DNA of 64,000 nucleotides, taken from positions 62,340,763 to 62,404,762 of the forward strand of contig CM075773.1 of the NCBI GenBank assembly GCA_037974665.1, read 5' to 3'. Positions 1 through 10,725 of this stretch are shown in pieces. The notes under the pieces are model-generated. The model saw only the letters and a program-made list of their open reading frames with translations, made no database searches and was not told where the DNA came from. Source of the stretch: Ehretia macrophylla (Eukaryota > Streptophyta > Magnoliopsida > Boraginales > Ehretiaceae). The position numbers and the translations under genes are program-made. Numbering within the stretch: position 1 is the first letter of the stretch; each line of letters opens with the position of its first letter.

Positions 1-1796
1 AACACTAAAAGAAGAAGGAATAAAAAAAACCTGTCATGACTAAGCCAGATGCAATAGCTGAGCAGACAGACAATAGTTCATAGGATAATACAACATGCGA
101 TGGGATAATAGATGAAACCACTAAAGAAACTCAAACTGAACTGCCACAAGTTCACAGGAATCATGCTTCAACAGATGTGATTGGTTCAATACGTGATAAT
201 ATTCGAACCAGAGGTAAACCCAAGCTAAACTACAAAAATATGGTAAGGTTTGTTTGTTTCACATATTATTTTGAACCCAAAAATGTGACTGAAGCCTTAA
301 AAGATGAATTTTTGGTAAACGCCATGCAAGAGGAATTTAATCAATTTGTGAGAAATGATGTATGGACTTTAGTTCCTAGGCTGAAAGATATCAATATCAT
401 TCGAACTAAATGGATCTTTAAAAACAAGACAAATGAAAATGGTAACATAACTAGAAACAAGGCTAGACTTGTAGCACAAAGATATACTAAAATAGAAGGT
501 GTGGATTTTGATGAGACCTTTGCTCCGGTTGCTAGGATTGAATCTATTAGGTTGTTATTGTCCATTGCATGCGTGTTAAAAGTCAAATTATTTCAAATGG
601 ATGTGAAAAGTTCATTCTTGAATGGAATTTTAAATGAGGAAGCATATGTGGAACAACCAAAAGGTTTTGAGGATCCTAATTATCCTATTTTTGTGTATAA
701 ATTGAAAAAGACATTGTATGGATTAAAACAAGCTCCACGAGCTTGGTATGACAGGTTGACAAAATTTTTGCTTGAAAAAGGCTACCAGGGAGGGGGAGTA
801 GACAAGACTTTGTTCATCAAAAGGTCAGAATTAAGTATTCTCATTACTCAAATTTATGTTGATGACATTGTATTTGGTGCAACTTCTGAAAAAAAGGTTG
901 ATAAGTTTGTTAGGCATATGAAGCATGAGTTTGAAATGAGCATGGTTGGGGAACTAACATACTTCCTACGATTGTAGGTCAAGCAATGTGAGGATGTGAT
1001 CTTTATATCTCAAGAAAAGTATGCCAAGAACCTAGTCAAGAGATTTGGGTTAGAATCTGCTAAGTCTTCAAGAACCCCCATGAATGTGACCACCAAGTTG
1101 ACAAAAAGTGAGAATGAGAAATCAGTTGACCCTAGCCTGTATAGGAGCATGATAGGAAGCTTGTTGTATCTTACAGCAAGTAGACCTGACATATGTTTTA
1201 GTGTTGGAATGTGTGCCAGATATCAAGCAGATCTAAAAGAATTTCACTTACTTGCTGTAAAAGGGATAATCAAATATGTGAGTGGAACAGTAAATCTTGG
1301 AATTTGGTTTACTAATGACACTAACACTAATCTTGTTGGCTTTAGTGATACTGGTTGGGCAGGAAATGCCGATGATAGAAAGAGTAAAACTAGTGGATAC
1401 TTCTACATTGGAAACAACATGGTGTCTTCGTACAACAAGAAGCAAAGCTCAATATCCTTATCTACAGCAGAAGCTGAATACATGGCTGTAGGAAGTTGTT
1501 GTGCACAACTTCTATGGATGAAACAGATGCTGGATGACTATAGAATCGAAAATCAGGTTTTGACTGTTTATTGTGATAACATGAGTGCCATTAACATATC
1601 CAAGAATCCTGTTCAGCACTCTCGTACTAAACATATTGACATAAGGCATCATTTTATATGCGAACTTGTTGAAACAAAAATCATTATTTTGGAACATGTT
1701 GCAACAGAAAAACAATTGGCAGATATCTTCACTAAAGCTTTAGATCCTTTAAGATTTGAAACCCTAAGAAAAGCTATAGGGATTTGTAGTATCTAA
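1..1796 (+). pseudogene. Copia pol fragment: reverse transcriptase and RNase H (Sirevirus type), two in-frame stops
   Basis: One reading frame runs from the window edge to the TAA at 1794-1796 and is broken by TAG at 81-83 and TAG at 975-977. The first ~250 bases are the acidic linker after integrase. The RT core has KWIFKNK, KARLVAQ, QMDVKSSFLNG, YGLKQAPRAWYDRL and the catalytic IYVDD at about 852-866. RNase H follows, with SKTSGY, STAEAEYMA, the DNMSAI segment and the ending ADIFTKALDP. The second stop lies in the connection after RT (YFLRL, stop, VKQCEDV), where relatives carry glutamine, so a single C-to-T change explains it. RT and RNase H copy the element's RNA into DNA in virus-like particles. 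Start is off the window. Lineage call rests on these motifs plus the env-like gene downstream. Confidence 0.9.
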
Positions 1797-2929
1797 TGTT
1801 GCATCATGATTTTTGAACAGGAACTTGAAAAAAACTTGAGAAATCTGAAAGTCTGATATTCAATTCAACTAGTGGTTTAATTTATGAACCATATATCTTT
1901 GTACACCTTGAAGTCTAGGTTGAGAAAGCTAATATGGATAGTCTAGAAGTGCAGGAGCTTGATCTTTCTGATGACTAGGGATAAAGTGAGAAGTCTCTCT
2001 AAATCCATTCCTGTATTCTATTCATTTTCAAGATCAAAAAAAAAAAGAGCATGAAAGAATGTGATTATCAAGCACTGGAAAGAGCTACCTAATTCAAAAT
2101 AAAAGAGATTTAAGTGAAAGCTACCAGTTGCAACTTGAGCTAAAATTGTAAAGGAAAAAGTACATGTGAAAAAACCTATATGATGTTTCCAGTCACAACA
2201 TAGGCTGGAACAAAAATAAATAAATATATTGTGCTTTCCTGCGAGATGAATAGATGATCATGTACGTTTGAGTTGATAGGGAGAGTACTTGTACTTTGCA
2301 ATTTGAAGGTGATAGCTATCTGAATTCTACTTCTTACACACACATGGTTCATTAGTTAAATCCTTGACTGAAATAAGTATTGATGAGTAAAGTTTCTTGA
2401 GTAATTTCATGTTGCCTGGTTTCATCTTGCATTTCAATTTATTTTTGTTTTTAATCAAAAATAATAATAATTAAAAAAAAAAGGAAGGGTGGGGGGGGAG
2501 GAGGGGGGGAAAAAATCTTAAGGATATGAGAATTGTGAAACATACTGCTAGTGTGTTTTTGGTTGCAACATTATCACTAGATCCATCATAATAAATTGTT
2601 ATGGCTTATGTCAAAATGTTGCAACTTCCGTATACCACGTGGTATTTTGTCAGAAAGGGAAGTTTGGTTTGAGTGGGAATTGTTGGATATCATTAATTGG
2701 TCGTTGCTTTACTTTTGCAATTTTCATTTGAATTTCCCAAGATTGTGGGATTGGTTAACTATAATGAGTAGTTACCCACGATTAGGGCACGATTTAATTG
2801 AGCAAATCTGTGACTTTCCATCTTTCAATTGCTTTGTTCTCTGTGTTGCTAAGGCTTATCATTTTTTTTCTCTCGTCTTCTCTGTGTCTCTTTGAGTCTT
2901 TTGTTGCTTACCCACTTTCATAACACACC
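1797..2929 (+). other. Noncoding spacer between pol and env-like gene, with a purine-only tract
   Basis: This 1.1 kb has no supported gene. An open frame at 2596-2895 is hydrophobic and unlike any family I know, and is best read as chance. At about 2474-2514 lies a run made almost only of A and G, including stretches of eight and seven Gs. Sireviruses often hold polypurine tracts outside the usual one next to the 3' LTR, so this may be such a tract or simply a low-complexity run. Confidence 0.5.
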
Positions 2930-4582
2930 ATGGTGAGAACGAGATCAGGCGGTATACATTAGGGAACCCTTAAACCAGGTGCACCAGGAGGTGTTTCAAC
3001 ACAACCCATCATTATTGATGAGCCTTCTCCTCCCACAGCGACTGCAGGTGGTGTTGCGCCATCATCAAGCGACACAAGTTCTAATGGATCTCTCCGTCCT
3101 TGAACCACCAAAGCTAGGGCTGAAGCACCACCCATTGACCCTTTGTGGGATTCAACAGGTATAGACATGGTTGTACACACTAAAATGACTCAGTGTCATG
3201 CCGAGGAGGCGAAGTCCTCGGACTCTGAAGCTATGCCCAAAATGGATGGTGCCACTCCAGTCGTAACACCATCTTCCCTACCAGCACCTGCTGCGGAAAG
3301 AAGCAGTGTCACAACACCTTTTGCCATAGGTCATACTACTACAGAACTACCTAGTGAACAGTCTAAGGACACTCCTGTCTCAGTCATAAGAGATGTTACA
3401 GCTTCGCGTGTAACATCAGAAACAGAGGCCGAAGATGCACTGACAGGTGGGGCAGACGCGAAGCTTGCGAAGGAACTTCGTCAGTCCAAGTCAAACAGAA
3501 AGAAACATATTGGAAGCTTCAAACGCAAAGGGGCTAAACTTCCAGAGTCCTCACGACCCAAGCGACGTGCCTATCCAGGATACAATCTTTCCTCTCATGA
3601 CTCTTCAAAATTTTTCTTGTCTGAGTCAAAAGAAAAGTTTAAAATTGTGTCTCAGCGAAAGTTTGTTGTGGAGAAACCTCTGAATGAGAAATCGTATCAA
3701 GGGACTGGGCTGATTGAATTACTTAGGGACAGAAAACGGTTAGGCTCATTTGATTTGGTGAAATCATATTCTAGCAATCTGGTTTATGAATTTTATTCAA
3801 ATTTGCACACAAAGGTCAATGTTGCCACATCAAAATACTATTATCAGATTTTTGTGTGAAATCATGTTTTTGAGTTCTTTCCCACTGCCCTCAATAACTT
3901 CTTAGGATGCGAGCCTGTTACAGAGATTATCCCTGATATTTCTTTGTGCACTATTGTTATGGAACTCATCAGAGGGCCTTATGAGTGGAAATATGAAGCC
4001 CGATTACCAGGTAACAAACTCATTACTAACTATGCTGCCTTACTTAAGATGGCCATGGCTAATTGGTATCCTACTAAGCATTCCACCACCCTAAGTATTG
4101 AGATGGGCAGACTGATGTACTCAGTGGGCATTGGAATCAATCTTGATTTGGGTAAAGTTATCTTTGATCGCATTATTGAGGAGGCTACTAATAACTTTGC
4201 TAGTCAGTACTTGCCGTATCCCTCTTTCATCTGCGAGTTTCTCTTGTCACAACACAAGGTTCTTGATCCAGATGAAGTGTTGCACAAACCACCCTCTTCA
4301 CTGTTATTCTCTAAGAAATTTTTGCAGAGGGCTCACAAAGATGATATCAAGGAGGAGCAAGTTGGTGTTGCAACAGCCTCTGCCATAGGACATGCAAGCT
4401 CTTCAGCTGATCAGTCTGCCATGGTGTACCAGATTCAGCAACTCCGTGAGGCCATCGAGGAGCTGCGAGAGGAGCAAGAGAATATCCAAGCTAATCAGGA
4501 CCAACTCAGTCAGACTTTGGCTCAACTTCTCAAAAGGCAGAATGCCATAATGAAACATTTGATGGGGTCTTCTTCTAGTTGA
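2930..4582 (+). pseudogene. Sirevirus env-like gene, broken by three stops
   Basis: The start is the ATG at 2930 (MVRTRSGG), the usual beginning of this gene in Sireviruses. The same frame runs to TGA at 4580-4582, about 550 codons, with stops at 2960-2962 (TAG), 3101-3103 (TGA) and 3857-3859 (TGA). The N-terminal third is Ser/Thr/Pro-rich and disordered-looking; a basic patch (KSNRKKHIGSFKRKG, then RPKRR) at about 3490-3570 could be nuclear-localising. The middle (about 3680-4270) resembles the plant-transposon domain found in these genes, with VYEFYSNL, SIEMGRLMYSVG and LPYPSFICEFL. The C-terminus has a heptad-like coiled coil at about 4426-4550 (QQLREAIEELREEQENIQ) and ends in serines. I see no signal peptide or clear membrane segment. 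The role of this protein is not established for the family; it is called env-like by position. Confidence 0.8.
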
Positions 4583-4941
4583 TGCTGTTTTTTTTTTGTT
4601 TCTTGGATAATATTTTTATGCCTGTTGCTCTAACACTATTTTAACATTCTATGTTTGTTCTACTACTATCTCTTTTGCCTTTGGTTTGGCAAAAAATGGG
4701 AGTTAATTGTTCTGGGCTACTTTGTTAATTATGTTTGTTACTTATTTTTTGCTAACTTCCTGTTGTCTAGTTCTTGTCTGCTTGGTTCTGGTCTCTGTGT
4801 TGGTTTCTTATTTTTATGCTGGATTTATGCTCTACTTTACTCATGTTACTCTTACTGTTGCAACAACAGGATCACCTTGACTTTTGTACTTGTGCTGTTA
4901 AAGGCTTTCCAATGTGTGCTACATGGGTTTTGCCAAAACAA

Positions 4942-4957
4942 AGCCAAATGGGGAGAT
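4942..4957 (+). promoter_or_regulatory. Polypurine tract next to the 3' LTR
   Basis: AAATGGGGAGAT sits directly before the TGTTGAGG start of the LTR, the place and composition expected for the RNase H-resistant primer of plus-strand DNA synthesis in copia elements. The 4583-4941 stretch before it is T-rich untranslated sequence without a supported gene. Confidence 0.65.
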
Positions 4958-5405
4958 TGTTGAGGCAATTACTTTTGATCGCATATTAATTGGCTATGTT
5001 TTGCAAAACGGGTGTTATTACCATATTTGTGTTTTTGCCTTTCTGAATAAGCATGTAAAATATTATGGTAACTTACCAAAAAAGAAGAAGTCCTGTGATT
5101 GCATTAATTGTCCTTTTCCTAAAAGGAAATGAGGGATTTATGAGAAGGATCTTTTCTTGAACGCCAAGGCATGACAAGTATTTAGGTGGAGCACAGGACG
5201 TGAAGAAGATAGAGAAAAAAAAGAGAAAGAGAGCACGGACGAGCTGCAAAAGAACACATCGGATTTCTATGTTCCGTGTTATGTTGCAATACAATTTGTG
5301 TGTTAGTCTTTGATTGTTCTAAGTGTTGCAACTCTGTTTGTTTAGTTTGACAGTAAGTCATGAGCGTTTTGTATGAGGCTTTGAGTGTTTAGCTTACTGT
5401 CTTCA
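4958..5405 (+). repeat. 3' LTR of the Sirevirus-like element (right end approximate)
   Basis: It starts TGTTGAGG immediately after the polypurine tract. The right end is placed at a CA (5404-5405) just before the sequence changes to a G-rich stretch. With no 5' LTR in the window the end and the target-site duplication cannot be checked. I do not see a clean TATA box. Confidence 0.55.
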
Positions 5406-5895
5406 TTCTTAGGGATGAGTGACGAGGTTGGGAGGGGCTTGCGGAATCGGGTGGGTAGAGTGGGGAGTTGGCGGGCAAGGGTGGAGCCAGAAATTTAATA
5501 CCGCCGTCCCCCTAGCTCCACTTTTACTGGCGTTGTGGGGGCTAATGGGACTGGATGAGATGGGATAGGGTGGGGTGGGGGGTGGATGGTTGGGGAAGAT
5601 GACTGTTGGTATTTTTTAGGTAAAAATGGTGGGTGGAGAGAGAAGAAAATAAAATAAAATAAAAAGATAACAATGGCATTTTTGTAAATAAAAAAAAACC
5701 TATTTAAGCAAAACAATATGAATAATCACATATGGCGAGCATGCAATGCACTCTCTATCAAAATAGATGGATTTTTCAGCATAATGGGTATTGTGCTTAT
5801 TTAAACAAACTTTACAAGTATATGGTGTAATTTTTGGACCACAAGGGGTATGATGCAATTTTGTAAAAGCACAGGGGCTTCGATGCAGTTCACCC
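5406..5895. mobile_element. Right half of a MULE-like long-TIR element
   Basis: The right end, read in reverse, starts GGGTGAACTGCATC and goes on with phrases such as CCCCTGTGCTTTTAC, the same kind of terminal text seen in the elements at 9645, 15045 and 47446. Its inner part (about 5421-5600) is the G-rich block typical of the right half of those elements. The left half is absent; the simplest reading is that the Sirevirus landed inside it and the rest lies left of the window. Confidence 0.45.
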
Positions 5896-6030
5896 ATTTA
5901 TTTGATTTCAGTGGTCTACTTGCATACATGCCTCTATTATTTTATGTATAAATGAACTCTTTCAAGGAGATGTGAGTAAGGAATCAAAGTAAATAGTTGG
6001 CAAAAGCCAAGGGCCTAGCCTTGTTTTTAG

Positions 6031-6312
6031 ATAGCGGATTGGATTTGTATTAACTCAAACCCATACAATAATAGGTCCAGCTTGAGCTACAAATTAGAAA
6101 AAATTTATAAGTATCTCTCTATACCTTGTTAAAAGAAAGGGAAAAAGCCCCTAACCTCCAACATAGCCATCTCTAGCCACCTTACGACTCTATAAACAGT
6201 CTACATAGCTTGGCCTTCTGGAATTAACGGGTTGTCAATGACCAACGAAAAAAAATTATAAAGGTAAAAACTACATAACTTAAGTGTAGAGTTGAGGATC
6301 TACACCTTTGAC
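6031..6312. repeat. Dispersed repeat, copy 1 (pairs with 48437-48720)
   Basis: From GCGGATTGGA to the CTACACCTTT region this stretch matches 48437-48720 in the same order, including TTAACTCAA, CTCTATACCTTG, AAAGGG...CCCTAACC and TTAGTGCCCACC/TCAATGACCAACG. Identity looks like roughly 65-70 % by eye. I do not recognise the family and see no coding frame. Confidence 0.55.
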
Positions 6313-6757
6313 ATTGGTGTTAGAAAATGATACAAATTTCACAGTTTTACCGGTTTAAATTCGGTGAACTCGTTTCACCATCATCATGATCTTGCAATTC
6401 TTTTCATCTCACACTAAACAAAAATTAAAAGTTTAATATAGTTCAACGAACAATTAGAAAATACAAAGCAGTTTACAATAAACATATAAATATCTATTCA
6501 ACATTCAAACAAAAAGAAACAACCCATTTATATGCAAAAAAATAATTACTTATCATTTCATCTTCTGTTATCATCATCATCTTTATTTTCCTTGTTTTGC
6601 TCTGCTTTTCCTACTGTAGCGCTCCACCTTTTCCCTCGAACATTCCTTTAAACTTCAACTAAAATGTCATCTTTTACTTGTTTTCTTCCACCACGAGTCA
6701 CTATTATTGTACGTTTACCTGTCTCCTTCAACCCTCTTCAAGTTTTAACTCTCTTTA
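6313..6757. other. Unclassified AT-rich sequence
   Basis: No gene, terminal repeat or tandem repeat is visible. A TCATCATCATC stretch near 6570 is a short simple repeat. Confidence 0.4.
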
Positions 6758-6762
6758 CGTAG

Positions 6763-7454
6763 TGTTACGATAAAAATTTGGTGAAGGGCCAGATAAGCTC
6801 GTGGCTCCATCAAATGAGCTCGTCCAGTTCGTGATTCCACCAAATAGGCTCGTATTCTTGTTCCGGCAATGAATTACTTGCAAAACAAAGGACCATGGGG
6901 GCTCACTCCGACGCTCAAGTCAGTCATGAAGCCCAAATTATATATGAGCAAAAGATAAATTGCATATGAGCAAAAGAAAGATATGGGGAGCAAGAGAAAG
7001 AGAAAGAGTATAGGCATGTGTGCCAAATACTGATTACCTTATTTGGGAAAGACTCTTATATTTATACTAATCCCTAAGTTATTAGAGACTGCCACGTATC
7101 CTACTACTAAAATGGTCTATAAGCCTTTTGGGTGTATTCTATTGTAACTGCTTCCCCGAGGTCTGAGGTCTATGATAGGCCTCGGGGTGGTAGACCTTGA
7201 CTTGGTAGGCCTCGAGTTGCTAGACCTCGGCTCAATAGACCTCGACTTCAAGTCTCGGCTTGGTAGACATCAACCTGGTAGGCCTCGACGTTGGTCCTTG
7301 ACTTGGTAGGCCTTAACTTCAGGCCTCGGCTTGGTAGGCCTCGGCCTCGGGTTATCGGGACCTCAGGAAGAATCTTTAAATGGATCTCAACTAGGTGAAT
7401 CTCCTCAGGGGTATTTTAGTAATTGCGTCCAAGTTCGAAATTTATCCCATATCA
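6763..7454 (-). mobile_element. Solo LTR of a gypsy-type retrotransposon, TSD CGTAG
   Basis: The 692 bp unit starts TGTTACG and ends ATATCA, and is flanked by CGTAG at 6758-6762 and 7455-7459, an exact 5 bp target-site duplication. Read on the minus strand it begins TGATATGGGATAAATTTCG, has a TATAAATA box at 7066-7059, and has U5-like text with GACTTGAGCGTCGGAGTGAG near 6900-6930, which is common in plant gypsy LTRs. No internal sequence flanks it, so it is a recombination product. About 7140-7345 is a degenerate tandem array built on GGTAGGCCTCGACTT in the U3 part. Confidence 0.85.
7140..7345. repeat. Degenerate minisatellite in the solo LTR
   Basis: About ten imperfect units of 17-20 bp alternate TAGGCCTCG and TAGACCTCG with CTTGGT or CTCGGCTTGG spacers. 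On the LTR's own strand it lies upstream of the TATA box, where U3 enhancer repeats are often found. Confidence 0.7.
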
Positions 7455-7584
7455 CGTAGTCTTATCCTTAATTTCCATGATGACTATCTTACCAAATCTA
7501 TCATTTTACACCACACCAAAAAATGAAACTCATTGAAAACTAAAAAAGAGTAATTTTTTTTTTTGGTAAAAAAAAAACGAGTAA

Positions 7585-7859
7585 TGTTAAAAACAATAAA
7601 TAATATCACAAATCTCTTTCTAAAATATTTAACTTTTAAATGAGGTGGTGATTTAGCATGGTATCATAGCCTAAGCTCCAAAAGATCTTGGTTTCAAGTC
7701 TTGCCGTCATCCACTTAAATATAATATTAAAATTATCTACGCACCAGTATCAAAAACAAATCTCGTTTGCACGTATTGAGGTGTGTTGAAATCAATAAAT
7801 AAATCAAATAAACCCCTCTTTAAAACTTTAAAGTTTTTAAATGAAGTGTTAACTTAATA
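7585..7859 (+). mobile_element. TRIM (tiny LTR element), 275 bp
   Basis: A left terminal repeat of 74 bp (7585-7658, TGTTAAAAACAATAAATAAT to TTTAGCA) is followed at once by TGGTATCATAGC, one change from the primer-binding site for initiator tRNA-Met. A right copy of about 66 bp lies at 7794-7859 (TGTTGAAATCAATAAATAAA to CTTAATA). AGTAA before and GGTAA after fit a mutated 5 bp TSD. The size and lack of coding frame fit TRIM/SMART elements. A related copy is at 44350-44590. Confidence 0.75.
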
Positions 7860-8462
7860 GGTAAACTAATTTTGTACAGGCATATGCTACTGGACATCCA
7901 ATCGATTATACTAATTAAATCTTGTTCTTCATTTAACAATTTATAATAAACTAAAGGGAAAAATTAGAAAAGGAAAAAGGGTTCTGGAGATATGTTTGTG
8001 ATTGAATCTTCATCCTTTTTGATAAAGTATCATCCCTATTAATCCTCAGTTTAAAATTGTGTTTGTTGTATTTGAATTTATTCATAAGATGTGTCTGTTG
8101 TTTTTTAAATTATTCATATGTAATCCTTATTTACGCATACTTACTCTTGTACTGCTAGTATAAACTGTTGTAATGCATTCCAAACTATTCAATACAGAGA
8201 AACATTTTTCTCCTTTCACTTTTCTTTTTTTTTTTTTTTTTTGCGCCAAAAATCTTAATCATTTTCACAACAAATTAGGAAACATCACAACATGTCCAAA
8301 TTGCGATTGATTGCCCATCCAATATTTGTATCCTTACCATTGAACAATGGGAGGTTGTATTTTTATATGCATTGATTTTAGCACTTGCACTGATATTTAA
8401 AGCTTAGCCCTATCTAAACTTTTCTGATCAAGGATTCTCATATCATCAACGGTCACCAATCA
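7860..8462. other. Unclassified AT-rich sequence
   Basis: No gene or repeat structure was recognised apart from a T run at 8221-8242. Confidence 0.4.
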
Positions 8463-9644
8463 ATCTACGATAGAGCTGACATCTAGGATGATTCGACCCA
8501 GTCCAATGCAAACTGCATGGATTGTGGGTTGAAATAATTAGGCTTAGCTCGGCCTAAGTTTTTAGTGGGCTAGACTTGGTTGGGCCTGTTTCTCAAAACA
8601 TTCAACTCAGCTCAACTCATTAGTTCACCATCATGGGTCACAAGCTTGCCCAAAATGTTTCTATAAAAATAAATAAATAATGTTTTCCCTTCAAAAATCC
8701 TGAAGGACATTCTTATTTTTTTCCAATATTTAATTTTAAATTATTTAAATATCTTTGTTAATTTCGAATTTTTTTCAAATTTTAATTTTTTAAGTTTTAT
8801 GTTTTAAAATAACATACAATTTTTTATTTTTAAATAAAGTGAAATTTAAAGTTAAGTTGAATATAAATTTCTATATGAAAAGGTGGCAACACAAATATTT
8901 GAATAATACCTCAAATTTTATTCACTTAACTTAATAATTGAAAACCACAATTACAGTAATGTTTAAACATTTTAATAATACCTCATCATTTAATTCACTA
9001 ACTTGATAATCACAATTTATAATTTATTTGAAAATACACAATACACATAAAAAAGTAAACATTGTTTTTTTGAAAGAAATTGAATTTTCAATAATTTCAG
9101 TCTTTCATTTTCATCGGTCAACGTTGATTGGAACATTAGTTGAATGGCCTGTTGTAATTTGTTTATTTGGATAAAGGTCAATATTAAGCTAAATAAGATG
9201 TTGCGTCGTGTATTTTGCAGTGACCCAATCTTTATTGCATATTAGTATTTGTAATTAGTTGGATGTCAAACTACTCTTCAACTCACTCAATATCCTACAA
9301 CCAAAACACTAAAAGCACTTTTTGGTGCTACTTTAAACACTGAAATCATTAATAGATATCATAGGCCTTGATGCAAAGTACTTGGTAAAAACTGAAATAT
9401 GCTTTTCACCAGGCCTATACTTTAAAATTATGATCAAAGTCTTCAGATGGAGAGTTAATTGTCAAATAAAAATTTAATTCATTAATATGCTAAGACGAAT
9501 AAGCAGTTCTTGTTTTCTAAAAGAGTTAAAAAAAAAATTGAATAAGACTTTTTACTAGTTGCAGAAAGAGACGAAGAGGAAGTCTCATTAGATTATTGTG
9601 CTAGATACAAATTAAATAAAAATATCAAAGTTGAAGAAATGGTA

Positions 9645-10725
9645 GGGTAAATCTCACTACTAGTTCCCATTGTTTCATTTTGTCTCAAACTAGTCCCCAT
9701 TATTTCAGCTGTCCCAAACTAGTCCCCATTGTTTCAAAAAAAGTCTCAAGTTAGTCCCTTCAGTCAAAGTAGGTGTTAAACTTAACAGAAATGAATAGTA
9801 ATAAATGGGTAAAATGGTAAAAGCATATCTTCATCTTAATACTACCACCACCACCATGCACCGCCACTGCCACCACCATGCACCGCCGCCGCCGCCACCA
9901 CGCACTGCCGCTGCCACCACCATCACATAAAACACACACACACACAAATCATATACACAACACACATATACACACAAATCACATACACAAATCATATACA
10001 CAATACACATATACACACAAACCACCATGCACCACCACCGCCGCCACTGCCACCACTGCCACCACTGCCACCACCACCAACCACAGCCCACCATCCACTA
10101 CAGCCCATCAACCACCGCCGCCTACCAAACCGCCACCAACCACCGAAACCCACCCACAACACAAAAAAAACACACACAAACAAGCCACTGTCGCCACTGC
10201 CACCACCGCCACCACCAACCACCACAGCCCACCAACCACCGCCGCCTACCAAACTGCCACCAACCACCACAACCCACCAACAACACACATATATACACAC
10301 ATATAAAACACACATAATCACGCCACCAACAACACACATTCGCAGGGTGGTATGGGGAGCAGTAGGGTGGGGGCAGCAGCTTGGGGTGGGGGTGGGCAGT
10401 GGCGGCAACGTGGGGGTGGGGCAGCGTGGGGAGATGGGGGGGGTGAGGGCAGCGTAGGAGGAGTGGGGGAGGGGGAGGGGGAGGGGGAGGGGGGTGGACA
10501 GCGTGGGGTAGTGGGTGTTTGTTTTGATTTGGGAATAGGGGTAAGGTGATGGGTAGGGAAAATGGGGTTTTAGTAATTTTAATTAGGTTTTAAAGGTATT
10601 TTAATCATTTAATAGGTTATCAGTTATATTTTTAACAGAAGGGACTAACTTGAGACTTTTTTTGAAACAATGGGGACTAGTTTGAGACAACATGAAACAT
10701 TGGAGACTAGTAGTGAGATTTACCC
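9645..10725. mobile_element. MULE-like long-TIR element with 9-10 bp TSD
   Basis: The ends are GGGTAAATCTCACTACTAG and its reverse complement; the inverted match runs on with few changes for about 110-130 bp. The 10 bases AGAAATGGTA occur on both sides (9635-9644 and 10726-10735), exactly repeated. TSDs of 9-11 bp point to Mutator-like elements. The core is a C-rich block of CCACCA/CCGCCA units (about 9841-10100 and 10170-10280) with CACACA runs, then a G-rich block (10346-10520). Long open frames inside are low-complexity artefacts. Confidence 0.85.
10346..10520 (+). repeat. G-rich block with GGGGGA tandem units
   Basis: This is the right core of the MULE-like element. At 10463-10494 it has repeated GGGGGA units, giving many G runs on the plus strand that could form a G-quadruplex. 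The C-rich partner block lies at 9841-10280. Confidence 0.75.

Larger units (their letters stand above)
1..5405 (+). mobile_element. 3' part of a Sirevirus-like Ty1/copia retrotransposon
   Basis: The order pol (integrase-RT linker, reverse transcriptase, RNase H), a 1.1 kb spacer, an env-like frame, then a purine-rich tract and a sequence starting TGTTGAGG is the layout of Sireviruses, the copia lineage with an extra 3' gene. The 5' LTR, gag, protease and integrase would lie left of the window. Both coding parts have in-frame stops, so this copy is dead. The right end is set near 5405 only because the LTR-like text stops and a different G-rich sequence starts there; the matching 5' LTR is not available to confirm it. 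Confidence 0.85.

Noticed and set aside
2596..2895. 99-codon hydrophobic frame
   Set aside because: Lies in the pol-env spacer of a Sirevirus-like element; no similarity or conserved start.
5495..5716. Minus-strand frame with Pro-rich tail
   Set aside because: Reverse reading of the G-rich core of a long-TIR element.
9878..10408. Overlapping long open frames rich in His/Thr/Pro or Trp/Gly
   Set aside because: They follow from CCACCA/GGTGGT repeats on both strands of a transposon core; no start context, no domain.
10352..10549. Gly-rich open frame on plus
   Set aside because: Translation of the G-rich tract; low complexity and inside a TIR element.
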